DNA from: an uncultured Clostridia bacterium
GTDB taxonomy: Bacteria; Bacillota; Clostridia; Christensenellales; CAG-138
Direction: 5' to 3'
Length of the DNA: 64,000 nt
NCBI GenBank assembly: GCA_934633985.1
Contig: CAKTYU010000004.1
Location: 98,147 to 162,146 of the forward strand
The notes beneath the pieces were generated by a model. The model saw nothing but the letters and a program-made list of their open reading frames with translations, searched no databases and was not told the origin of the DNA. Positions 17,471 to 25,506 of the stretch are shown one piece after another. Within the stretch, counting starts at the first letter, position 1, and each line of letters begins with the position of its first letter. A program made the position numbers and the translations under genes.

Positions 17471-17498
17471 ATCATATTGCTTTTGCGGTTATATTCAA
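17471..17498 (-). promoter_or_regulatory. Candidate sigma-A promoter of the FHA/kinase operon
   Basis: On the minus strand, TTGAAT (17498-17493) and TATGAT (17476-17471) are separated by 16 bases, about 70 bases upstream of the first FHA gene. The 150-base gap 17404-17557 holds no gene. The match is moderate and was found by eye. Confidence 0.4.
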
Positions 17499-17557
17499 TA
17501 AATATGTCAAAAGTGTGGGATTTCGCGTCATTTTTGCATTGATTTCTTTTAAGCGGC

Positions 17558-18313
17558 TCAGTTTATGATGGTATCCGTCGCCGATAATATGTCATCCATA
17601 TCGCAGTAATCGTCGCCGGCGTAGTTCGTAAACGCCGCCTTGGCCTCCTTTAGCTTCCTTGCGCTCACCGGCACGCTTTCCCCGTTGTTGAGCATTATGC
17701 TGTCCGCATTCAGCTCTACTGCGTAGGATAAGTTTACGATAAAGCTCTTATGGCATTGCACAAAGCGGCCGTCCAGCATTGGCTTTAGGTCCTCCAGCTT
17801 TCCGGGAAAGGTCCTTATCCTGCCCGGCTCGTGTATCTCCATGTTCCTGAGGTTGCTCTCCAAATACATTATGGAATCGTAATCTATCTTTGTTATAAGC
17901 CCTTTGCTGGCAAGGGTAACATATTTTTTTCTGGATACCCTTGCATATCTCACCGCCCCGTCGAGTACCGCCCCCATATGACCTGCCTTTAGAGGATAGG
18001 GCAGAAAGGCTATGTGCCTTACGGCATATGCGTCGTATATCATCTCGGGATACTTGGATACGAATATTATCTGCAGATCCGGCAGTCTTTCCTGAACGAC
18101 GCCCATAAGCCGTATCCCGCTCATGCCTCCCAGATCTATGTTCGCAATAACCACGTCCGCGCTGTCCCCGTATCGCTCCATATACGCTATAAATGCCGCA
18201 ACGCTGCCAAAGCCGCGAACGCATATTTCCTCGGCCTTGGCATAATCAGCAAGGATCTTATCCAGCTGAGCTCTATTTCTTTCCGATGGATCGCAAAAGA
18301 CCAGCTTCAGCAT
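17558..18313 (-). CDS. LytTR-type response regulator with degenerate receiver
   Basis: The 251-residue protein has a receiver-like domain (1-120) and a LytTR DNA-binding domain (about 135-235: KYVTLASKG, SIMYLESNLRNMEIH, FVQCHKSFIVNLS). In the receiver, the phosphoacceptor position of DxxLxGMxG is Asn (ANIDLGGMSG), the acidic pair is reduced to CDPSE, and the usual Lys before Pro is Tyr (LPYPLK). It is therefore probably not activated by a histidine kinase, and none is nearby. It may respond to a ligand, to protein binding or to Ser/Thr phosphorylation. It lies directly upstream of the FHA operon, making it the best candidate regulator of the island. Confidence 0.85.
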   Translation of the reverse strand: MLKLVFCDPSERNRAQLDKILADYAKAEEICVRGFGSVAAFIAYMERYGDSADVVIANIDLGGMSGIRLMGVVQERLPDLQIIFVSKYPEMIYDAYAVRHIAFLPYPLKAGHMGAVLDGAVRYARVSRKKYVTLASKGLITKIDYDSIMYLESNLRNMEIHEPGRIRTFPGKLEDLKPMLDGRFVQCHKSFIVNLSYAVELNADSIMLNNGESVPVSARKLKEAKAAFTNYAGDDYCDMDDILSATDTIIN

Positions 18314-18382
18314 ACCTCAATAACCTCACAGCATTTATCGCAGCGGCGCTTGCAGCTATCCCGCCGCAGGGTTAGTGTTCCG

Positions 18383-19417
18383 TTATCTTCCTGTTTTTGT
18401 TACTCCCCAGGGCTCAACGCCCCACTGCGCGTTTACCTGATGTTCTCCTATGACCCAGCTACCGTTGCATTGTCCTTTGTGCGTTTTGCATATAGCGTAG
18501 TAATACCATATGTGGTAATCGTCCTCGTATTTGTATTCTTTGCCGGTGAGCTGCCTTATTCCCATGTTGGAAACATACGGCGCAACATGATCCTCAAAGC
18601 TGACCGTCATCTCTCCGTTTTCATAGCCATCCGTATAGTTTCCGCTGCGCGTTACAGAAAAGCTGTACTCTCGGGATACGATATGATACTCCCCATAGCC
18701 GTTGGGCGCATCGTCAGCCCACTCGCCCGTAAAGTATGTCGTACCCTGCTGGTGCTGTGTGCAGCTGTACCATGTGCCCTGCCCGCACCTTACGCCGTCC
18801 TTATATCCGCCCGCGTATATGTAGCCGCCCGGGTATATGCCGACTCCGTACCCGGAGCATTCGCCGCTTCCGTCATATCCGCCCATATATAAGAAGTCGT
18901 TCCCTTTTCCCGGATTAAGAAAGGGGGTGAAGCTCTCGTTTTGCAGCAGTTCGATCACTTCTTCGATCTTTTCCTGTGCCGCAAGGCTAAGCAGCAGCAC
19001 GGTGCCGGCCTTGTTGTCGCCTTTCCCTCCGTTCCAAAGACCGGACGAGAAGCTTTCGGCGTCGGTATACTGCCCGTTGGCAATATACGCGCAGCCCAAC
19101 TCATAGGCCACATTTGCCGAGGCGTTGAGTTCATAAGCCGCTTTCAGCGCCTCCACAGCCTGTCCGTTCCTTTTCGCGCCGCGGTATGATCTTCCCAAGC
19201 CTATCGCCGCGTCAAAATTCCGCGGCTCTATCTCTATAACCGTCTCATACAGCAGTATGGCCTCCTCGTAGTTCCCGGCGTTGTAGTGCTTCAGCGCGTC
19301 TGCAAGTAGCTCCTCCACCGTGGGCTGCGCTGCGCTCTGCTCCGTCTCCTGTATCGCCGCAATACATCCGCTCATCAGCAGCGCCATAATGACCGCCGCA
19401 ATCAGTATCCTCCGCAC
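18383..19417 (-). CDS. TPR-MORN repeat lipoprotein, copy 3
   Basis: The 344-residue protein starts at GTG 19417 with a GGGGGGA site upstream. It has a short signal peptide and lipobox LLMSGC, then TPR repeats (VEELLADALKHYNAGNYEEA onward) and MORN repeats (YMGGYDGSGECSGYGVG, YAGGYKDGVRCGQGTW, FTGEWADDAPNGYGE). A C-terminal domain is shared with copy 4 (MTVSFEDH, YTSNMG-like YVSNMGIRQL, YYAICKTHKGQC). It ends WGVEPWGVTKTGR. The TPR block is clearly homologous to copies 1 and 2 but more diverged. Probably surface-exposed; function unknown. Confidence 0.85.
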   Translation of the reverse strand: MRRILIAAVIMALLMSGCIAAIQETEQSAAQPTVEELLADALKHYNAGNYEEAILLYETVIEIEPRNFDAAIGLGRSYRGAKRNGQAVEALKAAYELNASANVAYELGCAYIANGQYTDAESFSSGLWNGGKGDNKAGTVLLLSLAAQEKIEEVIELLQNESFTPFLNPGKGNDFLYMGGYDGSGECSGYGVGIYPGGYIYAGGYKDGVRCGQGTWYSCTQHQQGTTYFTGEWADDAPNGYGEYHIVSREYSFSVTRSGNYTDGYENGEMTVSFEDHVAPYVSNMGIRQLTGKEYKYEDDYHIWYYYAICKTHKGQCNGSWVIGEHQVNAQWGVEPWGVTKTGR

Positions 19418-19429
19418 CGCTATCCCCCC

Positions 19430-20542
19430 CTATTCCGCAGGCGCAGCGTTGGGGTCTGTTACCTTAGTAGCTCCCCAAGGCATGACGCCCCACTGCGCAT
19501 CTAACTGGTATTCCTTAAGCGTCCAGCCGTCACCGCATTTTTTGTGGGCACTGCAAATGGTGTAATAATATTGTGTCGGCCCGTCCTTAGGCTTATAGGT
19601 CTTATCTATAAGCACGCGGACTCCCATATTGGAAGTGTAGGTTGCCGAATGATCCGACCAATATACCGTCATCTCTCCGTTTTCATAGCCTTCCGTATAG
19701 TTTCCGCTACGCGTTGCGGATAGGTTCCCCTCCCTCGGATATATGATATGGTTCTCGCCGTAGCCGTTGGGTTTGTCGTTTTCCCAAGCTCCTTCAAAAT
19801 AGGAGTATGACATTTTACTATCCGGCTTACTGTCCGACGTTCCGTTTTTTGGCAGCCCTGTCTCCTCGTCTAAGCGGATACCTTTTAGCCATACCCCGTG
19901 GCCGCTTTTCTGCCCGTTTTTGTATTCGCCGCAGTATATATACTGTCCCCTGTCGTATATGCCGACTCCCTTGCCGTGCATCTGGCCCGCCGCGTTATAG
20001 GGGCCGAAGTAGATCACTTTATTTTCGTTTATGCTCATGAAATAATCCTGAACCGACTTGTTATCGAAAAGGGATACAGCCTGATAGTAATCGCCCTCGG
20101 CGGAATAGCTCAGCACCAGCAGTATCGCAAACTCCGGTGCCATGTCGTCGCCCGTCTTTTCCGTCCTTACCGCGTCTCGCGCATTGCTGTATTCGCCCGC
20201 GTCAAGGTAGGCATAGCCTAACTCATACATTGCCCGCTTGTCGCCTGCGGAGAGCTTTGCGGCTTTTTTGAGTATGCTTATAGCGTCCGTCGTCCTGCCC
20301 ACCGATCTGTACGCATGGCCCAAGCCGTACCCAGCCTCGTAATTGTTGGGCTCTATCTCTATAATCGCCTCGTACAGCAGTATGGCCTCCTCGTAATTGC
20401 CCGCATTGCTTAGCTGGAGCGCCTGGGCGAGCATCTCCTCCACCGTGGGCTGCGTTGTGCCCTGCTCCATAGTTGACATCATCATACTGCATCCGCTCAT
20501 CAGCATCGCCACGGCGACCGCCGTCATCAGTATCCTACGCAT
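19430..20542 (-). CDS. TPR-MORN repeat lipoprotein, copy 4
   Basis: The 370-residue protein has lipobox LMSGCS and four or so TPRs (about 35-165), then MORN repeats (YFGPYNAAGQMHGKGVG, YCGEYKNGQKSGHGVW, FEGAWENDKPNGYGE). The C-terminal domain is shared with copy 3 (NYTEGYENGEMTV, TYTSNMGVRVL, YYTICSAHKKCGDGW). Its TPR block is the most diverged of the four copies. It precedes copy 3 by 12 bases and follows a small membrane protein gene by 24 bases, consistent with one transcript. The start at 20542 has a GAGGGGG site. Confidence 0.85.
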   Translation of the reverse strand: MRRILMTAVAVAMLMSGCSMMMSTMEQGTTQPTVEEMLAQALQLSNAGNYEEAILLYEAIIEIEPNNYEAGYGLGHAYRSVGRTTDAISILKKAAKLSAGDKRAMYELGYAYLDAGEYSNARDAVRTEKTGDDMAPEFAILLVLSYSAEGDYYQAVSLFDNKSVQDYFMSINENKVIYFGPYNAAGQMHGKGVGIYDRGQYIYCGEYKNGQKSGHGVWLKGIRLDEETGLPKNGTSDSKPDSKMSYSYFEGAWENDKPNGYGENHIIYPREGNLSATRSGNYTEGYENGEMTVYWSDHSATYTSNMGVRVLIDKTYKPKDGPTQYYYTICSAHKKCGDGWTLKEYQLDAQWGVMPWGATKVTDPNAAPAE

Positions 20543-20566
20543 TTTTATTTTCCCCCTCGTATATTG

Positions 20567-20785
20567 TTATTTGTCGAATCCAACCGTATCGCCGAGCGGC
20601 TCCCCATCTCGCACATCACTGCCCGCAGTGAGCGGCGCGGTGCTCCCAAGCTCCTTGTCCGTGAATGCCTGCTCGCTTTTTGCTTCCTTCTTTGCCTGCT
20701 TGTTTATCCTTCTTGCCTGAAGTATAAACAGCACTACTCCAATTACCATTATCGCCGCGCCCGCCGCCGACATGATCGCTCCCAT
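20567..20785 (-). CDS. Small single-pass membrane protein
   Basis: The 72-residue protein has an N-terminal transmembrane helix (SAAGAAIMVIGVVLFILQ), a basic patch (RRINKQAKKEAK) and a polar tail of about 35 residues with several Thr/Ser. A good GGAGG site precedes ATG 20785. No family is recognised. It starts 14 bases after the stop of a decayed kinase fragment and is followed by TPR-MORN copy 4. The Thr-containing cytosolic tail could be a phosphorylation target that FHA domains read, but this is speculation. Confidence 0.65.
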   Translation of the reverse strand: MGAIMSAAGAAIMVIGVVLFILQARRINKQAKKEAKSEQAFTDKELGSTAPLTAGSDVRDGEPLGDTVGFDK

Positions 20786-20799
20786 AATCTCAGCCTCCG

Positions 20800-20961
20800 T
20801 CAGTCCTTTTTCCTCATGCTGAATACTCTCAGCCGTTTGCGTATTTGCCCGCGCTTTCCGTTCCGCCCTCTTTCCGCCTTCTCCAGTTCTATCTCTATCT
20901 CTGCAACGCTTTGATAGCGTTTATCCGGCTCCCGTTGCGTACACCGCATTGGCAGCCAGGC
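20800..20961 (-). pseudogene. Remnant of a Ser/Thr kinase gene (C-terminal lobe only)
   Basis: Reading the minus strand in the frame that stops at 20800-20802 gives MRCTQREPDKRYQSVAEIE, then a charged tail ending RVFSMRKKD. This matches the end of the kinase lobe in the neighbouring gene (KCTQLDPRRRYQSIDELQ). Nothing upstream in this frame encodes the rest of a kinase, because the complete kinase gene begins its 3' end only 17 bases away. The piece is probably what is left of a tandem kinase copy after deletion. Confidence 0.7.
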
Positions 20962-20977
20962 TCGTAGTCCATCTCAC

Positions 20978-22954
20978 TCACCTTATCCATCCCGCAGATT
21001 TAAGATCTGCCATCACGCCCTCCAGCCTTTGCAGCTTTTCGCCGGAAGCGCCTAATTCAACCGCCTTTTTGTAATAATCCTTTATCGTTGAATAGTTCCT
21101 TCTGGACTGAGGCTTTGCGCCCTCCCTCTCGACCGTAAGAAAAGCCATCTGTATGTAAGCGTCGCTGTTGTTGGGATACTGGTCCATCATCTGCGAAAGC
21201 GCCTTTTCCGCGCCGTCGTAATCCGCCATGCGCTGGCAGATTATGGCAATGTTAAGATAAGTGCTCGCCCTGCCGTAGCCAAGCGAGATAAGCTCATTAA
21301 AGCAGCTTACGGACTCCTTTCTCAGCTGATCCGCGTTGCTCTCCGCTTCCTCCGCGCTTCCTGCGGCAATAATATTGCTTTTTGTATAATAAGCCTCGCC
21401 CAGCCGCTCCAGCGCGAAGGCCTGCTCCTCGTTAGGGTATGCTCGGCGCATATCCTGAAGCACGGCGATCTCCTTATCCAGCGTTTCTATATCGCTGCCT
21501 CTTTTTTCGTACAGGCTGACGAGCTCCTTGTATGCCGCTATGCGTATCTCGCTCTCCCTTGCCGTATTTATGCAGAGCTCATACTGCCCTACCGCCTGGT
21601 CGACTCTGTCCTGTGCAGCCAGTATGCCCGCATACACAAAGGAGCTTATGCTGTCGTTGGCCCTTTTCCTGACCTTTGCAAGCATTATTTCGGCTTTGCC
21701 GTCCTGCCCGCTTTTTGTATATGAGCGGGCAAGATAATACATATAAAGAACATTGTCCGGCGCCTTTTCCTCCGCCGTCTCGAATTTCCTTGTCGCCTCC
21801 TCGGTGTTGCCGAGGCTGTCGAGCGCCAGCCCCCAATAGTAGTTAAACTCAGGGTCCTGCCGCATTTCGGGATACTTCGCCGCCGCATCCTGTATTACCG
21901 AGAGGCACCCGCTGCCGTTGCCGTTATCCATATAAGCCGCAGCGACGGCCTTATGCCCGTCTCCCCTGCCCGCATATTCGTCTGCCGAGTACAGCGTCTT
22001 GACAGCCGCGTCTATCTCTCCCTCGTTCAGCAGCGCAATGCCCTTGTCGTATTGCTCTATATATACCGCTTTCCTTTCAGCCTTAGTTACCTCGCCTCCG
22101 TATGAAACGAGAAATACGCCGAGGGCGAATATAATGAAACAGCCCGTGAGCTTCAGCCTCTCTATACGCCTTCTGCGCTCCCGCATATTGCCGAAATTGT
22201 CTATGTTGTCGAGATCGCGCTGTAATTCGTCAATGCTTTGATAACGGCGCCTGGGGTCTAATTGCGTGCATTTTTGTATTATGTATTCCAGTCCCTCGCT
22301 GTATGACCTGTTCCACTCCCGAATCGGCCTTATCTCATAAGGCGGATCGTATGGGCCCTTGCCGGTTATCATGTGGTACAGCGTAACACCGAGGCTGTAT
22401 ATATCCGTCCTCGCGTCAGTCGTGGCCGCAGTAAATTGCTCCGGCGCGGCATAGCCTCTGGTTCCGAGGCTTTCACTCTGATCGTTGGAGTCTCTTATGT
22501 ATTCCTTGGCAATGCCGAAATCTATCAGCTTTATGTCCCCCTCCGGGGTGATCATTATATTCCCCGGTTTTATGTCCCTATGTATTATCGGAGGCTTCCG
22601 CGTATGCAGGTATTTCAGCGCCTCGCAGAGCTGCCCCGCCCATTTTCTCACATGCGCCTCGTCGAAGCGCCCGTCCCTTGCCAGCCCCTCCTTTGCGCTT
22701 ATACCCTCGACATAGTCCTGAATGATTTGGATATTTTGGTCGTCTAAATATATGTCGTGCAGCCGCGGCAGGCGCTGCTGATCAAGGTTTTTCAGTATAT
22801 CTACCTCGGCGGGCAATTTAGTTTCATCGTCCTTCCGGACCGTTTTCATCGCCCTCAGCACGCCCAGCCGCCGATGCCGTACGAGGTATACCTTGCCCAT
22901 TCCCCCTTCGCCAAGTAATGACAATTTTTCATAGGTTTGCTGATAAGACTCCAT
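20978..22954 (-). CDS. Transmembrane Ser/Thr protein kinase with extracytoplasmic TPR domain
   Basis: In the protein of about 658 residues, the N-terminal Hanks kinase domain is complete: LLGEGGMGKVYL, the Lys in LRAMKTVRK, IIHRDIKPGNIMI, LIDFGIAKEY and GTRGYAAPEQF. After the lobe ending in CTQLDPRRRYQS, a transmembrane helix (TGCFIIFALGVFLVSYGG, about 275-293) leads to a long TPR-rich domain of about 360 residues outside the cell. The layout is like PknB-type receptors but with TPRs in place of PASTA repeats. ATG 22954 with GAGAGG upstream is chosen because kinase homology begins at once; the frame is open to 23035. It is a likely receptor kinase for the lipoproteins around it. Confidence 0.92.
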   Translation of the reverse strand: MESYQQTYEKLSLLGEGGMGKVYLVRHRRLGVLRAMKTVRKDDETKLPAEVDILKNLDQQRLPRLHDIYLDDQNIQIIQDYVEGISAKEGLARDGRFDEAHVRKWAGQLCEALKYLHTRKPPIIHRDIKPGNIMITPEGDIKLIDFGIAKEYIRDSNDQSESLGTRGYAAPEQFTAATTDARTDIYSLGVTLYHMITGKGPYDPPYEIRPIREWNRSYSEGLEYIIQKCTQLDPRRRYQSIDELQRDLDNIDNFGNMRERRRRIERLKLTGCFIIFALGVFLVSYGGEVTKAERKAVYIEQYDKGIALLNEGEIDAAVKTLYSADEYAGRGDGHKAVAAAYMDNGNGSGCLSVIQDAAAKYPEMRQDPEFNYYWGLALDSLGNTEEATRKFETAEEKAPDNVLYMYYLARSYTKSGQDGKAEIMLAKVRKRANDSISSFVYAGILAAQDRVDQAVGQYELCINTARESEIRIAAYKELVSLYEKRGSDIETLDKEIAVLQDMRRAYPNEEQAFALERLGEAYYTKSNIIAAGSAEEAESNADQLRKESVSCFNELISLGYGRASTYLNIAIICQRMADYDGAEKALSQMMDQYPNNSDAYIQMAFLTVEREGAKPQSRRNYSTIKDYYKKAVELGASGEKLQRLEGVMADLKSAGWIR

Positions 22955-23080
22955 CTGGCGACCTCTCAAAATAAGATGATTTTTCCCTTTATACGATTGA
23001 ATCACACAAAAGCCGGATTTTCCCCCAAACCGCATAATCGTCGCTTTTAATGTAATAAATGTCGGATATTTGCCCTAAAG

Positions 23081-23890
23081 CTATTCATAGCAGTATCCTC
23101 TTGTGGCAATAACGTTATATCCGAAGGCAGACTCGCTGTTCCTTTGAATCACCATTCCCGTAACATCGCTTTCCGTTCCATCCGGCAGCTTCTCCTGACC
23201 AAATATCACATAGTAAACTCCCTCGTCCAATTCGTATACGCTCTCCACAAATATGTCTTCCTCCGGCGCATCGGCACCTGCCTCGCACACATATTGGTTC
23301 TGTTCTGTTTCCTCGCTGTCCCAATGCGGATAGTCGCTCGATGCATATCCGCGCCCGTACAGGTTTTCCACCAGCCTCTTTACAGTCTCAAAGCTGACCT
23401 TTGAATAATACCCGTCAAACTCGTCGTACCGGAATCCGTATTCTTGAAAATTCTGATCTGAGCAGTCTGCATATCCATAATATCCAACAGCAGAACTCGC
23501 CATCTCTTCATCTGTCAAACTGTTCACGTCACAGAAGTCGTATGCAGTCCAATATTTCAAGTCGTAAAACAACCATTTTTCATCCTCTGTCGGAGTGTAT
23601 ATCTCATACGGTCCCGGATATTTTGCTTTTACCCACCCGTTGAATACTTCTTTTCTTCCCGCCCTGTCGTCTCTGGGAAGCGAATCCAGCTTAGCCTGAT
23701 AAACGGCGTCCGGCGTCTCGCTCCCGTCCGTCGATGCAGCCTCCTTAGGCGTCTGCGCCGTTATCTCCGAAACGGCTTCGGCGCTCTCGATTTCGACGTC
23801 ATAATTATAAAGAGAGGCAGTGCAACCGCTGCTGTTCAGGCAAACCGCCGCCAGCAACGCTATCCCAACACTTTTTATAAACGCTCTCAT
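23081..23890 (-). CDS. Uncharacterised lipoprotein, paralogue of the one at 6653-7504
   Basis: The 269-residue protein has a signal peptide with lipobox LNSSGC, a short acidic/Thr-rich linker and a globular domain shared with the lipoprotein at 6653-7504 (LPRDDRAGRKEVF, KYPGPYEIY, FCDVNSLTDEEM, FGYNVIATRG). The start at 23890 has an AAGGAG site. The two paralogues sit at opposite ends of the signalling island, which supports the view that the whole stretch is one functional unit. Family not recognised. Confidence 0.75.
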   Translation of the reverse strand: MRAFIKSVGIALLAAVCLNSSGCTASLYNYDVEIESAEAVSEITAQTPKEAASTDGSETPDAVYQAKLDSLPRDDRAGRKEVFNGWVKAKYPGPYEIYTPTEDEKWLFYDLKYWTAYDFCDVNSLTDEEMASSAVGYYGYADCSDQNFQEYGFRYDEFDGYYSKVSFETVKRLVENLYGRGYASSDYPHWDSEETEQNQYVCEAGADAPEEDIFVESVYELDEGVYYVIFGQEKLPDGTESDVTGMVIQRNSESAFGYNVIATRGYCYE

Positions 23891-23947
23891 TGTGTTCTCC
23901 TTCTCTGTCTTTTATCTGCCAGCATCATAGTTTTATTTACTTATCCG

Positions 23948-25072
23948 CTATCCGAAATAATTCCCGCTGTACAGGTAGCCTTTCACGCCGTCAATGTCCG
24001 CATAGAATGTTTGGTGTTCTTCATCCGCGTACAGCAGCTTTATTGTTTGACTTTTTTTAACCGGATAATAATGCAGGAAGCTTCTTCCCTGCACCGTTTC
24101 GCAAACAGTATCGCTTTCATAATATTCTTGGCTGCTTGCTATCCCCGCCTTGTATTCCGCATCAGGTTTAAAATCCAGAACCGTATCCGCAAGCTCAAGC
24201 TCTATATTCATGTACCTTTCCATATCGACCGTATGCTTATCAAGCACATTTCCTTGTTTTATGTAGCATGCAAATGCTATGTTTGGTCGAGTTACCTCAC
24301 ACAGGTCTCCTTGCCATATGAGATTCCCCTTTCCATCCGATAGCAGCCTCCAAAAAGCATTACGGACATCGTACCAGGGATCCTCCCGACCGGTAATTTC
24401 ATTCAACAGATATCTGTCCTTCTCATAATTTGTAATGTCCGTATTTCCAATATACGTTATACCGCCATCGGTGACCGAGTATAGTTCGTACCAGGCGTCT
24501 GTCTCCTCACCAACGAAATACACAATCAACTCTTTTGACTCATCGTTGGTATCAACATCTATCATAGTTGCATAAACCGGGCTGCTTTCATATCTATACC
24601 ATGTCGGGTTTACATTGCAGCGGTTAGTCCCAAATATTACCTCCCGCTCCTCCGCAACGTAACTAAAGCCCTCCTGATCCCATTCATATACCATCTCCGG
24701 GATATCAATGATTGTAAATTCGTAGTTTTTGCCCAGTCTATCGGATATTTTGAAAGTATATTCGATGTTGCCACGAGCCATATTCCCCTCAAGTTCAACG
24801 CCTGCCCGTAGTCGTTCACAGTATTCAAACCGATTTTCAAAGTCTTTTACGGCAACGCTATATTCTCCACCGTTTATTTTAACGCTATCTTCTTCATCGT
24901 TTGTTTTGTCGTTTCTTTGTTCTGCTTGCTCCGCGCTTTGTACGAGCTTTGCAAAATAATCCTCCGGCTTGACCCATATGCACCCGGACAGCATCAACAT
25001 TATTATCAGCACAACTAATGCTACTCGTGCCTTCCGATTGTTATACCTTTTGCTTTTTTCACTGTCTCCCAT
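23948..25072 (-). CDS. Uncharacterised lipoprotein with possible C-terminal SH3-like fold
   Basis: The 374-residue protein has an N-terminal basic region, a hydrophobic segment (ARVALVVLIIMLMLSGC) ending in a lipobox, and a linker rich in charged residues. The main part is all-beta in character, with many aromatic and charged residues. The last 45 residues (SQTIKLLYADEEHQTFYADI, ending GYLYSGNYFG) look like an SH3b-type module; this is a pattern impression, not an identified family. It is the rightmost gene of the island. The following 430 bases contain no convincing gene. Confidence 0.65.
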   Translation of the reverse strand: MGDSEKSKRYNNRKARVALVVLIIMLMLSGCIWVKPEDYFAKLVQSAEQAEQRNDKTNDEEDSVKINGGEYSVAVKDFENRFEYCERLRAGVELEGNMARGNIEYTFKISDRLGKNYEFTIIDIPEMVYEWDQEGFSYVAEEREVIFGTNRCNVNPTWYRYESSPVYATMIDVDTNDESKELIVYFVGEETDAWYELYSVTDGGITYIGNTDITNYEKDRYLLNEITGREDPWYDVRNAFWRLLSDGKGNLIWQGDLCEVTRPNIAFACYIKQGNVLDKHTVDMERYMNIELELADTVLDFKPDAEYKAGIASSQEYYESDTVCETVQGRSFLHYYPVKKSQTIKLLYADEEHQTFYADIDGVKGYLYSGNYFG

Positions 25073-25409
25073 ATTAAATATTTTCCCTCTCTGAAGCTGA
25101 CCCTTTTATTTTAAAGCATTCTTGCCGCGCTGCCTCATCTATGTAATAATCGGTCGATTTGATGTAATAATTGGCACAAAATTAAGTGTTGACATTTTTG
25201 CTGACGTGTGTTCTCTTTCTTCCCATCACTCGTATTGCAGGCCGTTCTGCATTCGTACCCCCAAAGGGAGATGGGACAGCGCGGTCACCTTCATAGGCGC
25301 CTGCGCAACGGTTTTTCTGAGCATGTTCGGGCTGCTCCGTCGCAAATGCGAGGCCGCAATCACGGCTGATACATTTAAAACCCATAAGGGTGGATACCTC
25401 AAAAAATAA

Positions 25410-25430
25410 AGAGGGCTCTAATAGCCCTCT
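25410..25430. terminator. Bidirectional intrinsic terminator
   Basis: The stem AGAGGGCT / AGCCCTCT is flanked by T-rich sequence on both strands (TTTTGTC on plus, TTTATTTTTT on minus). It would end the TRAP operon on the minus strand. Confidence 0.75.
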
Positions 25431-25458
25431 TTTGTCTTCCAAGCAACCCCGACGCTTA

Positions 25459-25480
25459 TTAAGGGGCCGCAGCCCCTTAA
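25459..25480 (-). terminator. Hairpin after the TRAP permease gene
   Basis: The stem TTAAGGGGC / GCCCCTTAA lies 27 bases downstream of the permease stop. It has no strong U-tract of its own and may act with the next hairpin at 25410-25430. Confidence 0.55.
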
Positions 25481-25506
25481 ATATATTGCTCCGGTTTTAC
25501 TGTTTA

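Larger units (their letters stand above)
25073..25506. other. Gene-poor gap with two terminator hairpins
   Basis: This 434-base gap lies between the lipoprotein gene and the TRAP permease gene. It contains two hairpins (25410-25430 and 25459-25480, listed separately). A plus-strand open frame of 95 codons (25122-25409) ends at the first hairpin but has no ribosome binding site or recognisable product. A TTGACA occurs at about 25190 without a good -10 box. The gap must hold the promoter for the lipoprotein gene on the minus strand. Confidence 0.5.

Noticed and set aside
5611..25072. Type VI or type VII secretion locus
   Set aside because: Kinase, phosphatase and FHA genes suggested it, but no sheath, baseplate, VgrG, EssC/EccC ATPase or WXG100 gene is present.
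25122..25409. Possible 95-residue plus-strand gene ending at a terminator
   Set aside because: It has no ribosome binding site, no recognisable domain and an unusual composition. The terminator also serves the TRAP operon, so its presence is explained.
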